From assembly GCA_025024175.1 (NCBI GenBank), contig QCXZ01000137.1, forward strand, positions 1,302,001-1,366,000: DNA of 64,000 nucleotides, written 5' to 3'. Below the pieces are notes generated by a model. That model saw nothing but the letters and a program-made list of their open reading frames with translations, was not told the DNA's origin and did not search any database. The translations under genes and the position numbers were made by a program. The stretch comes from Rhyzopertha dominica. Taxonomy: Eukaryota > Arthropoda > Insecta > Coleoptera > Bostrichidae. Within the stretch, counting starts at the first letter, position 1. Every line of letters starts with the position of its first letter. Of the stretch, positions 38,481 to 50,940 are shown in pieces.

Positions 38481-39256
38481 AGTGTGGTTTTCTTCTTTAA
38501 ATGAAAATGCAATTTTGCTCGCTCGTGCTTTTAAATAATTAGCTGAAGGAAAATATTGTTCGGTCTGAAATTTTAGTTGCCCACCCTAAAGTCAGACCTG
38601 GCTACGTGGTTGATTAGCCTATCAAAAAACAGAACACGACTGTTGGTCATACTAAAGAAATTGATGTATCATTGGATAATTATGATACAAAATTAAGTGA
38701 TATGCAGTACAGGCTTCCCTTGATAGTAGCTCTTTCAAAGCAATTATAAATAAAATGAATACTGCTACATATTGTATAATCACTCATCATAGCCATAAAC
38801 TATACAATTTTGTTTGGTAAGTTAGATTCGTACCGAATGACAAGAGCCACTCAAAACAGACTTAAATCTTGTTTACAGAACCGAACTTCAATGGGAGACA
38901 ACCCTCTCTTTTTCTGGTTCTGTAGAAACCCAAATGAATATCCCATAAGGAATGAGTTGATCGAAAGCTGATGAGAGTGCTCAGCTCATCAGCAGTCAAA
39001 GTAGACTAGTTAGCAATTGGATGCTTCAACAAAAACAGTTTGATCATACACTGAAATAAAACAGCTCCTGTTGTTTACCAAACAGCCACTTCACCATCCT
39101 TTTTTTCTTTCTTAAAAGGACCTTTATTGGAGTAGTGTTTCTGTCTTATACACTTGTTTCTAAAAAAATATAACCCAGTCGTTCTAGGTAGATTTTAGTT
39201 CCGTTAAAGTCACAACATTGTAATTAAACTTGAAGAATCTTTTTCAGGAAATTAAA
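38481..39256. other. Unassigned DNA with a 9-bp hairpin
   Basis: A perfect inverted repeat, GCTGATGAG at 38967-38975 and CTCATCAGC at 38985-38993 with a 9-base loop. No gene is seen. Confidence 0.35.
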
Positions 39257-39493
39257 CATTGATTTACATGACGAATTGGTTAAGGCTTTCGCGGCCAGGT
39301 GATGAACTGTTGTCCTGATTCGGGTCTAAAAGCCGTCGTCGCCTCGGTTGTAATTGCTTCGCTAGCACGAGTGATAGAGATGGAAGGACCTCTGAAGAAG
39401 CTTGCCACTCGTACTAGCGAAACGTTAGGAATCAATTCCAATCGACGACGGTCTTTAGACCCGAATCCGAACAACGGTTCATTGATTTACATG
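39257..39493. mobile_element. Hairpin insertion flanked by a 14-bp direct repeat
   Basis: CATTGATTTACATG occurs at 39257-39270 and 39480-39493 and looks like a target duplication. The 209 bp between are one large imperfect hairpin: 39303-39342 pairs with 39442-39478 (shared ATTCGGGTCTAAA and CCGTCGTCG), and an inner stem pairs GCTAGCACGAGTG (39361) with CACTCGTACTAGC (39406). The apical part holds CTGAAGAAGC...GCGAAACGTT (39392-39426). A long duplication points to a retroposed or Penelope-type insertion rather than a DNA transposon. The two frames across it are by-products of the inverted arms. Confidence 0.7.
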
Positions 39494-42400
39494 TTTTCTT
39501 ATCTACATGGTAAACCAAATAATACTTCTTGATGAGCAGACAGAAAGACATCAGAAAAAAAATTGCTACTCAAATTGTAAGGTAAGGTAAAAGCAGGAAT
39601 ACCAACAACGTATCTTATTGATTAAGTTTAAGCGTTATTTCTTTAATTTTCACCTTAAATATCCGGGTTACACGGCTCGAATTCCAGTGGTAATCCATCT
39701 ACGGTTGTTCACATGCCCACGTTTGCTACATATTCGGGATTGCTCAATTAGTATTAATTAGCGGTTTTAGCGGTCCGCCGACGCCTCTCATACTGTGCGG
39801 GCATGTACACAGACGCTAGTTGCAAGCACCGTTCGCGGTGTAATTGCGATGCAGGGCTGTTATAATTAATATGGCAAACGATGATGATGAGAACGGATCT
39901 CCGGAAGCCATCTGCCCGTTTCCAGCGTTATTAGAGGGAATTTTATACTTCGTCGCGCCTACTACGGAAAATTAAGGGAAGGCATGCTGGGCTCTTCCTC
40001 CTTCTTAGCTGTCTTTGTCTTGATAACTGTATGCGATTCGGCATACTGCAAAGAAAAGAAACTAACTTTTTGACGGCTTTGTTACAACAACCGATTTGAA
40101 TTGTTGCATTAGTATGTTTCATTTCGAAGTAGTTATTAGATATCACGAATTGCATATGCATTCAAAGGTGTCGCCAGGTCGCAAGCCGGGGGGGGGGGGG
40201 AGCAAAAAAAACAACCGGGGAGGGAAAAATCGCTTTTGTAGTTGTAAAAACGAAAACATCATAATGCATATATTAATCGATACATACATCGATATAAATA
40301 GATCGTATTTTCAAAAAACGTATCGACATACTTTTTGTAGCAATATATTTATTGTCTTTCGGAAAAAAACGATACTGCGATACCAATGTTATATGACTCG
40401 GCTCTTTATAACCCATCATAAAATTTTGGAGGTTTCAGAGATAGGAAGAATTCAACACTTCCATTGAAAGTACAGTGGGTTGCAAATGAAACAATCGGTA
40501 AGATCTAAATATCTCTCATTATGTTAATTATAGCACATTAATGATACTGTGAGTAAGTATTGCCTAGTATACATAAACCCCTTATTAATTTGCAGACGTT
40601 GCGTTAATTTTGCAACCGACCGTACATTAATCATGAATTCGACAGTATCGTCCCCAATTGCCAATAGTCTTCCGGTGCAGTTGTACAATAAAGTTATTAA
40701 AAATAAGTAAATCTCATTTCATTTGATCTAATATTGATTGATGTTGCTTGCATGAATACAATTAACAATCCGTTGCGAAAAGCCCTAAAAGAAGATAGGG
40801 AAATAGAGAGTTAATATACTACTTTAAATACTTGTAGTTATATCCATATGGTTATGACGTTGAAGCTGTATTTGTGAATTATTTTTGAATAGGCAGGATT
40901 AGCAAACATATATTTTATACAATAATCCTGCTTGTATACTTTATCCAAAGATTCTATTTGATCAGAAACATATATTTTTGTCAGCCTACCTTGTTTAGTT
41001 CTTATTTTTGTTCTTTGAGTCTTTTACCAGTACTTCAAATTAATATACAAACTTGTGACATTTTAATAAATTGGGGGTACGGTTGAACTCGGCACCAGTC
41101 GCAATAACTTTATTACACAAGATTCCAAAATCAAGCTGTTGGTTTTTATTTTCGAATTAGATTGTGACGAAGAGTTTCGTTTGTAGGTAGATCAGTCCAA
41201 TTACTGAAATGCGTTTTACAAGACTGAAAGTACATGAATAACGCTTGATATATGTATTTTTGCCTACATGTTTTTTATTTAATAATGAATTTTCGCTTAC
41301 TTTTTTCCTGAATAAGAATGTAATGTAAAACTGAAGAAGTAACCCTCATGAATCAGTAGCTATAGTTATCGTATCTCGTGAGCTAAAAATTCTCAAGGGT
41401 GTATGTATATTGTATATATTTCGAGATATAGACGGATTTGCATTAGTGCCCAGTTGACCTAGAGTAAATGACCACAAAATTTGTTGAAATATTATTTGGT
41501 GCCGAATGGTACATTATGTAGTAACAAATAAATTAAATATACAAAAACAGTATTAATATTATAGCCAACAAATGGTTTTTATTTTGGCTTTTCCTTTTTT
41601 GTCTACTTTCCAAGGGGGGAGGGGGCGCTGCCCTCTTGGCGATGCCCATGTATGCATTTATAGCTTTTGTTGGTTAACTATATAAAAAATAATTAAAAAA
41701 GGAAATTTTTGACGTTATATGGCATGTATGAGGCAAATGAAATAAATTCTAAAGACTAATATTTTTGGCTGGTCATCTTTTTTTAACAAAAATTTTGTAT
41801 ATAGGGTGTCACGTAACGTGGCCCATACAAACTTTCTTAGCTTTTGTCTAAATCTAGAGACCATTCTTTCTCCATTTAGCCTTTTTCTAGCTGTGCCAGT
41901 TTTTGTGTTTACGAAAAGATTCTTTTGTTTATATAAATAAGTAATTCTGCAAATAAGTGATTCAAAAAAGGAAATATTCCATATATCAGAAACTTTTTAC
42001 TTATACTGTTCCATACTATTAACTCATTTCATATTTCACACTCCTTTTCAACACCATGTTTACTACTAGGGGCAAATCCATTAGAACATGAGAATTATCA
42101 ATGAGATATGACACCAAATACCGCACTAATAGCTCTGGTTTCAACGCTGGCAACATGGCACATCCACACAAACCACCCCGACTATTTGACACGGGCCCGG
42201 ATTAATTATCAGGGTGTGAGCCGCGCTTTATGTAGATAATGCGCAAATTTAGCCAACGACGGAAGGCGATTTATAGGCGGAGGAAGGGACGATATTTTTT
42301 ATCACGATTTATGCCTCTGGGAGGAAGGGACGACGACGGAAATAGCTCAACGTTCAAAATCTACTCGCCTAATTGAACACCGACAACAGATGCCCGAAGA

Positions 42401-43074
42401 GGAATAGGCCCAACATTTAGTTTTCACGGAGGATTTGCTTTTCTGGATGGACGGCAATTGAAATTGAAATTTGCACGGGCATTGGGGTTGGGTTGCTTTC
42501 ATCGAAATTAGGCTTGGATTCAACTGGACGTGGATTACGTAAGGATTATTGGGTATTGAAGCTGTCAGACTCGTGAAATTTTGTTTTGCTGAAATTTTTA
42601 TTATCATCTATTGTGGATTGAATAATGCACGAAAGCTTTAAGTAGGCGCAAAAAATGTTCAACTTCCAGAGCATTCTTTAAGAGGTTGTGTTAATTTCTT
42701 TTTTCCACTCGTTTCATCCACTGAAGTTGTGTAAAAAGTCTGGGTTTTCACAAAATTTAGCAAAAACTTAACTGCCAAAATAAAGACATATTTATTTTAT
42801 AAATTTATACCTTTTTTCCTGAGTGATATTAGGGCAGAATTTCAAACCTATTTCACCTTCATTGAAATTAATGTCAGTGAGCGTACTAAAAAGTGTTATT
42901 TTCTAGTAATAGTTAAAGAGATAATAATAATAAACATCAAGATTGTATCTACGAAATAATTACTTTCATCATAAAATGCTTGACAAAAAATTAATATTCG
43001 TGGAATGATCGCCATGCTTAACAATACATATGTGTCGATTATCTTATCTCGAAAAAGCAATATGGCGATGAATG
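39494..43074. other. Unassigned DNA with islands at 39660-39960 and 42140-42600
   Basis: No gene. The first island has TATTAATTAGCGG (39752). A run of 12-13 G lies at 40188-40200 beside GTCGCCAGG, and a similar G-rich segment lies near 41614-41628 in a related context on the other strand. The second island is GC-rich with ATTAATTATC near 42203. Confidence 0.3.
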
Positions 43075-44145
43075 ACGTATGTAACATAAGTTTTGAGACA
43101 AATTTCTTAGCTAATTTTCATCATTTCTAAAACATTCAGTCTAGTTACCATTGCCTGCCATTTGTTCGAGTAAGCCTTGTAATCATAAATTTTGCCAGAT
43201 GTCATCGAAAAACACTTGTGAGTTGGCCTATAAAACCGAAATAAGAAAAAGTATCTATAATTTAGTTGGCCAATTGCCGAACGTGGATATTGTAAACATA
43301 TTTCAAAGACGAAATATTTCCCGTGCAACTATTTACCGAACAATTAGAGCACACACATTGAGAGGAAGTGCAAAAGACAAAAAGTTGGTGCATATACACG
43401 AAGACTAGGAAGGCCCTATGGAGTATCACACATGACTGTACATCGGAAAATTAAGAGAAGTGGAATGTTATTCAGGAAAAGGAGAAAATTCACAAAATAT
43501 AGACCTGTGCAGTTGCAAGGAATTCCACGGGGCGTTCCACTCAGGCGTCAACACTTTGCAAATGACAGCAGAATCATTATTTTGGACGGTGAAAAATATT
43601 TTACGTTATCAAACTCGGAGATAAAGGGGAATATAGCGAGGATTTCCATGCTGCTCCGGATAATGTAACATTTAAAAGAAAAGCCAAATTTGAAGACAAA
43701 ATTCTGGCGTGGTGCAGCATTTCTTTGGTAGGTGCTTCGCAGCTATATGTAGGACACGCTAGAGGAGAAGCCATCACTGCATGTCTTTATATACAAAGAT
43801 GTTTGCCTGAATTGTTAAGATTTATACACGATCATCACAATAATGGTAAAATCACGTTCTGGCCTGATCTAGCATCTTGTCACTATACCAGGCAAACTAG
43901 AGATTGGTTGGAAGCCAATAACATCCCATTTGTAAGTTTATTACAAAGGATGGTAGGCAGAAAATGAAGAACAACGGAGAAGGGGAATTTTCCAAAAGAT
44001 CCATGGCCGCTAGCTGCATTATAAAATAGTTTTATGGTTAAGAAATGATGTTTATCGTTAATCATTTACACAGTTTAAGTAAAGTTGAAATGTTGAACAA
44101 ATTGTGTCAATTTGATTTTTGCCTCAAAACTTATGTTACATACGT
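43075..44145 (+). mobile_element. Mariner-like DNA transposon with 23-bp terminal inverted repeats
   Basis: Perfect inverted repeats begin ACGTATGTAACATAAG at 43075-43097 and their complement lies at 44123-44145. The 3' side is followed by TA, the expected mariner target; the 5' side reads TG, so that copy of the duplication has mutated. The 1071-bp length is shorter than the usual 1.2-1.4 kb, fitting an internal deletion. Confidence 0.88.
43199..44061 (+). pseudogene. Broken mariner-like transposase
   Basis: Starts at ATG 43199. First frame: TEIRKSIYNLVGQLPN and ISRATIYRTIRAHTL (helix-turn-helix). Second frame from about 43432: TVHRKIKRSGMLFRKRRKF, then IILDGEKYFTLSNSEI with the first catalytic Asp. 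Third frame from 43725: SQLYVGHARGEAITACLYIQ, then FWPDLASCHYTRQTRDWLEA with the second Asp, and NNIPFVSLLQ. At least two frame changes separate them, and the block with the third catalytic residue (normally PQLRPIEDFW) is not present after 43967. It sits entirely inside the terminal repeats. Same family as 26455-27067. Confidence 0.9.
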
Positions 44146-45764
44146 TAGTGATAGGAAGTTCAACGTCGTGAAACTTGTTTGAATAGGCATGATAGTGGAC
44201 GTGGTTAAGAAAAAAGTTGAAAATATTAGGTCTGAAATTCATAATTTATAAATAAGGGTGGCCATTTCCGACAATTTTGATTAGATTCACCGATTCTGTT
44301 GTATTTTTACAGTCTGCTTTTGTTTACAATGCTGTATTTTTACTACGTTTAACTTGAGTATTACTTCAAACTGGACCAAGCATTAATTAAACCAAATGGC
44401 AAAAAATGATTGATATCAATGGTGAAAAGGTTATCATCTACAGATGATAACTTTTTGTGATATCAGTCGGAGTTTTTGTTATTTTTGTTTAACTACTCAG
44501 GATATCCAACAAGTGTTTTCTGTAGACTGATTAGTTGTGTCCATTTTGATTGATTTTTATGCCAAATGACATAATGATTGAACTCCTTAGATAATGGGAA
44601 CTCAAATGAGTCTTCATTAAAGTAACAGACTACCCTGTTTAATTGGTAATCAAATATAGCTCTTTTTATATTTTGAATTACCAGTTACATTATTTTAAAA
44701 TTTTTGCAAATCGATAATTAACGAGAAAAGCACAAAATCGCATTTAGGCATCTGTATAGTCCTTGACTGCATCGTTAACAGCAGCTACAGAGCATTTTAA
44801 TTAAATAGTATGTGGAATGTTTGTGCACTCGATCGCACCAACCCTTGCACCCCCCCAGGCAGCATCAAAGCAAATATTTTGGAATATTTCAGAGGATGAT
44901 GCATAAACACAAGCCACTTTTCAGCACGGACGAATTTGCACTTGAAAGCATGCCTTTGCCCCGATGGTAATGCACTTGCCGGAAACCGAGGCAGTACTGC
45001 AGGAGTTCCGAAAATGCAACTTCGAAAGGTAACGTCAACATCTACGCCAGACAAAAGCAACGACGATTTTCAACTCATTTTCCTCCTCAGACGCTTTCTT
45101 TTTGTTACGACCGCCACGAATGAACGAACGTCCCAAGCTTTACACGAGTTCCCCATGTGTGTTGCCACACAGCTTTGTAGCAAACGTACAGCAAAATGAG
45201 GTGTCAAATTGAAGTTGGCGGCTACAGAGCCTCCCATTGTTAGGTTTCCAAGTTTCCGGGATCCACGATATCAAGTCAACCGCAGGAAGACGCTTTAGGC
45301 GTCACCGTCTTTTGAGTTATCTTGTTAAAGCTTGAAATCTGTTATGAAATGACTGCAGATAAGGAATATAGGTTTCGATCGCTGCGTTTCACGTATGATG
45401 TCATAAAACCTCTTAACAATAACAAGAACTCGCGTGATATCATATAACATCTAATCATTGAATTTTGATTAGTAATTTGATAATAAGGAACTTTTGACAT
45501 TTTACAATTTTGTACATTTCCCAAATTTGGCGATTTGTTATAAACATTTAATAGATTTCATTTGTCTAACATGGTAGTCTGGTGAACTGTGTGTGACAGT
45601 ATCAATAATTTTATATTTTTCAAATGACAGGAAATTTGTCTTTATAATAACAAAACAGAAAAGACACTGCCTTAGTGTAAAGTAATTTGCTTGATTTGGA
45701 CGCCTTAAATAAGTTTAAATAATAAACTGCATAATCTATCACATACTGTACGTGACGTACTGGC
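44146..45764. other. Unassigned DNA with a hairpin at 44412-44465 and a GC-richer island at 44800-45320
   Basis: The hairpin pairs GATATCA...GGTTATCATC with GATGATAACTTTTTGTGATATC around a four-base loop. The island holds overlapping frames on both strands that match no family. Confidence 0.35.
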
Positions 45765-47430
45765 GTGTTCAATTTTGCTCTTGTCAGTGAGGAGGATGTA
45801 CTAAGTGCGTTGCATAGTATTAAATCAAAAGCCATAGGCGCTGATGGCATTAGTATGGCCATGTTGCTCCTTTGTTGCCCATATGTCTTAAAATTTATAG
45901 TGCATCTAGTCAATTGTATCATAGAAACATGGACATATCCCAATGTTTGGAAACTTGCTCACATTATTCCGTTACCTGAAGTAAACGCACCGAACGAACC
46001 AAAAGACCTCTCCTGAGTGTCCAGAATATTTGAAAAAATTATTCACAAACAGATCAGTCAGCATTTGAAGAAATTCCATATCATACCAGAAAACCAATCA
46101 GGGTTTAGGGCAAATCGTAGTTGCGAAACAGCATTGCTTTCTGTTACAGACGATATAATCAAAGCAACTGACAATAAATGCATCACACTAATTTTCTTAG
46201 ATTATTAGAAAGCGTTCGACCGAATAAATTATGATCTTATGTCTGCTGTTTTTCACAACATCGGACTTGACCAAAAGGCTCTATCACTGATGAATGATTA
46301 TTTGCGAGATCGTCAACAAGTAGTAAAATACAATAATTCTTTTTCCCTTCCAATTAAGTGTTTAAGCGGCGTGCCGCAAGGATCCATATTGGGTCCCTTA
46401 TTATTTTCTATATACATATCATCGTTTTCATAGTGTCTGAAATATTGTAAAAGTCATTTTTATGCGGACGATACGCAGATATATTATTCTTGTAAGGAAG
46501 CTGATACTACTGAATCATATAAATTCATAACCTCAGACTTAGGATCATTATCTTCTTTATCAACTAAATATTGCTTATCACTAAACCCTTCAAAGTCGCA
46601 CGTTATTATGTTCGGCCCTAAACAAATTAGACAACGATGTCTTTCTCAGTTAGACATAACACTTAATGATACAAAGCTATTACCTGTAAATTTAGTTAAA
46701 AACCTTGGAGTATTCATTGACACCGACTTAAAATTTACATCACATGTCAATTATATTGTTAAAAGATCCATATCAAATTTGAAGTTGTTATATAATAGTT
46801 GCAATATATTGAACTTCCAGTCTAACCTTATGTAATTCTTTAGTTTTGTCATTTCTAAACTACTGTGATGTTGTATATGGACTGGGTTGGCTAAATACGA
46901 GGGAACGTAGATTTCTTCATTATTGCAACATATGTCTTAAACTACTAAAAAATAAAGAACCGCTATACCATGCAAAAGGAATTATAAAAAGATTCCAAGT
47001 ACATGATCTAAATATAAGGCCCATTAACGTGGCTTCTGTCCCGCAACACAGAGCTTCACAGTTTCAAAATTGTTTTTCTTATATTGACCCTAAAATTATA
47101 AGTCTCTTACATCAGTATAATATAAACTCGTTACGCTATGTTCGTGAGCTTTTGCTCGGTGGTCAATGCAACCTCAAACCTTATTATATCTAGTAGTTTA
47201 GTTATTTATTTGTTGGCACCAACTACTTCTTTTTTTTTTTCAAGTACCTAATACTCTGTAATCAGCGCGTTTGATAATTTTTGCAAGGAAGAACAGTGCT
47301 GACGGATTCTTTGTCCCTTAGCTCTGATTGCAACTATTTCTGCATCTAAATATATATATTCTTTTTCTGTTCTGGTTACAATTTTTGTATGTATGCAGAA
47401 TAAATGCATTTATTATTATTATTAAAATAA
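45765..47430 (+). pseudogene. CR1/Jockey-like LINE: RT, C-terminal domain and 3' tail
   Basis: One reading frame runs from about 45765 to 46835 with three internal stops (46014, 46206, 46431). It shows KSKAIGADGISMAML (before RT), SRIFEKIIHKQ, QSGFRANRSCETALL, FLDY-stop-KAFDRINYD (motif A, a stop in place of Ser), GVPQGSILGPLLFSIY, and FYADDTQIYYS with the catalytic pair intact. Then LSLNPSKSHVIMFG and KNLGVFIDTDLKFTSHV. A frame change near 46840 leads to SFLNYCDVVYGLGWLNTRER and the C-terminus to 47193. A TTATTATTATT tail ends the copy near 47430. No endonuclease: 5'-truncated, as is usual. Confidence 0.92.
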
Positions 47431-49869
47431 TAGGTATCCATAGGTGGGAGAAAATTTTCTTGTTGTTTGAACCAGAATGAATTTTAAATGTACGTTTATA
47501 ACGAATATATACGAAGTATATTTTCCCAAAAAATCCACCACATATTTGAGTATTTTAAGAAATCAACGTCTTGCTAAGCAGTTTCAAGCTAACAACGCTG
47601 TCTTGTGGTGCATAAGCCAGTTAAGTCGCAGATCGCCCCGGTGTCAAATCAACGCCAGCATCCAGTCTTCTGGGTCGTAATAATTTACGATACTCTTGCC
47701 GGGAGTAAAATCAATAGCCATGATGAGCAGCGCAGTACCCAATATTGCTTTATTGTGGTCGTAAAGAGGGTAAATAATAAGTTTTAGATGAAATGACGTG
47801 GATATTTAATGCCTTTTGGAATTGAATGTTCTGGAAATGTCGATTAGCGAAAACAGCTTGCCTGTGCCTATAAAGTCGATCTAATTTGTCGGACACAGAA
47901 GAAGGGATTCATTGTTGTCACTACCAATCGCGAGATTTTGCTGATTTTGCTCCTGTCAGTACGCGCAGGTTTTCTCTTAATAACATTTTCACACAATCAC
48001 ACTGTTAAGCTACTTATACTGGAAAATCTAGTGTTTGGCTTCTGTGTAACCAACTGAAATGTAAACATAATAGCTGGCCAAATATGGAATNATGTTTCGG
48101 AGGGAGGACAAAGCTGATTAATAAAGCCCTCCAGTTATTCGTTTAGTAGGTATACGAACATCCATGTCGAAAGGGTCAAAGTGTCCGAGAAGGCAATTTC
48201 CCCATTGTGTTAAATATGGAGGGTATATAACTTCATAAAGTGCTTTATAAAGTTGTGCGGTACATTTTCAAGTGTGTATCGGCTACATACTGAACGTTAG
48301 CAACAACATAACTTTATGTAAAATTATACTGAAAACAGATAACTTTTTAAGACCTAAAATATCTGTTAATATTCGCATATCTGCCGTTATCATGTCATGT
48401 ACACGATTAGCATTTTCCTAATACAATACAATACCTAATACTTCATGAAGTTCTTTTGGCGACAACTTTTTCTTTTGCGCGTGTCTCAAATTTTTCCACA
48501 CCTTCGCGTAAATTCTAAATTATTTTAACAAATATCGAATGATCAGACTGGTATTGAAGAAGTGTCACAACAAATAGATAAACTTTTAATATGTCAAAGA
48601 ATTTTACTGTAACGTATAAATAGTGGTATCGTACACTGCGAGAACAAGTATTTCGACCATAGATGCTTTATACATCTTTGCTGTACTGGTCAAGTAAGCG
48701 AATAATATATTCTCAGTAAATTCAACTTTTTTTTGTGATACACCAAATTTTTATTATTCTATATTTGGCTTTATATTTATCCTGTGATTTTTTCTGTAAT
48801 AAATTGAGCACTAAAGCGTTACAGCCTCCAAAATATTAAGCGTCCCGCAAAGTATTGCTTTCTGAACTTGGACAGGTAAATGACTACCCTTTAATGGTGC
48901 AACCCTGCTATCGTTTTCAGCATGGTGGAGATTTTGAAAGGTCAAAGGGTTTTTCTACAATTTCAGCCACACATTCTTTTTATACCCCGCCCCACCGTCT
49001 CGCAAACAGACCAGGAGGGGCGCGAGTATACCGAGCGAAAATTAGATTCGTGCTCCCGGCATTATGTATATTGTATTTAAATTTTATGTAAAAAGGAAAG
49101 GAATACGTCTCACTCCCGTCGTAGGCGCTCCCGATTTCGAATTTATACGTTAGACCTTTCAGTGTGAGCAGGTATGTGGCGTGCCCCTGGGGCAATAAAG
49201 CTGGATTTCTCCGCAGCCAACTTCAGGCAGTAAATTTGGGGGATCCCGGAGTTAACTGTGAGTTTTCGCGTGCCGCTTTTTTCTATTAGCCGGGCCGGCG
49301 GAAAATCTGGCCCCGCTGATCTGATTTCCAATATTGATATTGCAGACTCGAGCAATATGCTAAGGTCTGCGTTCTTATTTACAGTAAGTTTACAACAAAA
49401 AACCACTGTGTGCGTTAGAAAGTTCTGCTACATTCTTAGAACATACCTGTAGGCGTAATGGAGACCAATCATAGATTTATAACAAGACGTGATATTACAT
49501 TCAAAATACCTAGTATGAAAAAAGCGTTTTTTTTCTCTCTTTATCCTAGTACTTTCGCGATGTTACTTACTTCTTCTTTTATTTTAATTTAAAAACCTCT
49601 TGGTCTCTTAATTTTCTGACGAGTGACATAATTTTCTCTACACCAAGCAAGAATTCTGTCCACTTACATTGTTAGTAGCCTTACAAAACTCACGTACATT
49701 GACTAAATATTTGATAATTTTAATAATATTCGATATTCGTTATTCGATAGCAAGTTATCTTTTATTCCACACATTCATAAATTGTGTCTTAATGCCAGTA
49801 AAACATATGGCTTTATTTCACGTAACAATCGTGATTTCTGTTTTGAACATTAAAATTGCTTTTTTACTC
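47431..49869. other. Unassigned DNA with islands at 47560-47790 and 48850-49370
   Basis: No gene recognised. The larger island is GC-rich with overlapping frames on both strands, all without known motifs. Confidence 0.3.
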
Positions 49870-50415
49870 ATTTATTAGATCTAGATTGGAGTACCCAGCG
49901 GTTGTTTGGACCCCGTATTATATGCGACATACAATTTAGTATTGAAAGTGTTCAACGAAAATTTCTAAAACTACTAAGTTTTAAACTCGACGGCGTCTTT
50001 CCCTACCGAGGTGTTTGTCACAGCGATCTGCTTGAGAAACATGATATTTCGAGTCTTCAGACTAGAAGAGACCTTCACGTTTTGGTGTTTTTATTCAAAA
50101 TTGTCAACAATTTACTTGATAGTGCCGAAATTTTGGGTTCTTTAAATTTTGTTGTACCTAGAGTGTCGCCAGAACATCTCACACATTTTATCTGCCAACT
50201 GCCAGAACGAACATAAAAAAGCGTTCACTACTGTATAACATGTGTGTTCTATATAATTCCCGGTGTATAAATTTTGATATTTTTGGTGGCAGCATCACTG
50301 CTTTAAAAGATATCTTTGTATGATTAGTTTTGTCTGTACGTTTTGATTAATTCTTACCCTCCAGTTGTTTAGTTAGGTGCAAACCTGTACAACGGTGTAA
50401 TTAAATAAATNAATT
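49870..50415 (+). pseudogene. LINE C-terminal fragment
   Basis: From about 49876: SRLEYPAVVWTPYYMRHTI, then after a frame change SIESVQRKFLKLLSFKLDGV, SDLLEKHDISSLQTRRDLHV and VLVFLFKIVNNLLDS, ending LTHFICQLPERT. LEYxxVVWxPYY followed by IExVQRKFL is the block that follows the RT thumb in Jockey-like LINEs. The RT itself is absent. An A/T-rich end with AATTAAATAAAT near 50399 may be the 3' tail. Confidence 0.8.
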
Positions 50416-50454
50416 CTAAACGTCATGAATAATAAATTTTAAAATATTTTACGT

Positions 50455-50938
50455 TGCNCTAATAATAGGAGTATCTGGTGCCTGTCGTTGGGGCTGTGAA
50501 TTAACGAATTTGAAAATCAATAGTGTAGAAGACAGTGGTGTATATCTGCTTGCTTCCATATCATATACCAAGACGGGCATTTCACGAAAATTCGCAATAA
50601 TAGAAGAAGGATTCTCTATCAATGCTGTGGAGACATATAGAAGATACATGCCCTTACGTCCAAAGAATTTATCCAACGACAGATTTTTTTACGATACACT
50701 AATCAAAAGTGTACTTCACAACCTGTTTTAATCAACATTGTCTAAAGTCCCTTCAAGGGTTTCTTAATTTTTGAATCTGGCAAATGCAGAAGCCATTGTA
50801 TGAGGCGGATCTCAACAACTTTTTTTTTAATTAAACGACATAGTGGGTCGAGAAGCTCCGCTATAGCAGAAAGCTATAAGGAGGATTCCATTTCTAATAA
50901 GCTAGACATTGCAAGAAAAATCCAACGGTCTGCTGATG
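50455..50938 (+). pseudogene. Crypton-type tyrosine recombinase fragment (DUF3504-like)
   Basis: The frame from 50510 gives KINSVEDSGVYLLASISYTK, TGISRKFAIIEEGFS, ETYRRYMPLRPKNLSNDRFF. After a one-base frame change it continues RYTNQKCTSQPVLIN. After about 50 bp more, RSHCMRRISTTFF (the HCFRRTSAT block with the recombinase Arg, here altered) runs into LIKRHSGSRSSAIAESYKED and SISNKLDIARKIQ, the LKRHGGW-SS-VAEGYIE block holding the His and the Tyr nucleophile. This order and wording match the domain shared by Crypton transposons and host genes such as KCTD1, ZMYM2-4 and QRICH1. A short deletion between the last two blocks and the frame change make it non-functional. It could be an insect Crypton or a decayed domesticated gene. 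Confidence 0.8.
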
Positions 50939-50940
50939 AC

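Noticed and set aside
38967..38993. GCTGATGAG...CTCATCAGC as a ribozyme fragment
   Set aside because: There is no GAAA box in range; it is only a short perfect hairpin.
39280..39532. Overlapping frames on both strands across the hairpin insertion
   Set aside because: They follow from the inverted arms; there are no domain motifs and no start context.
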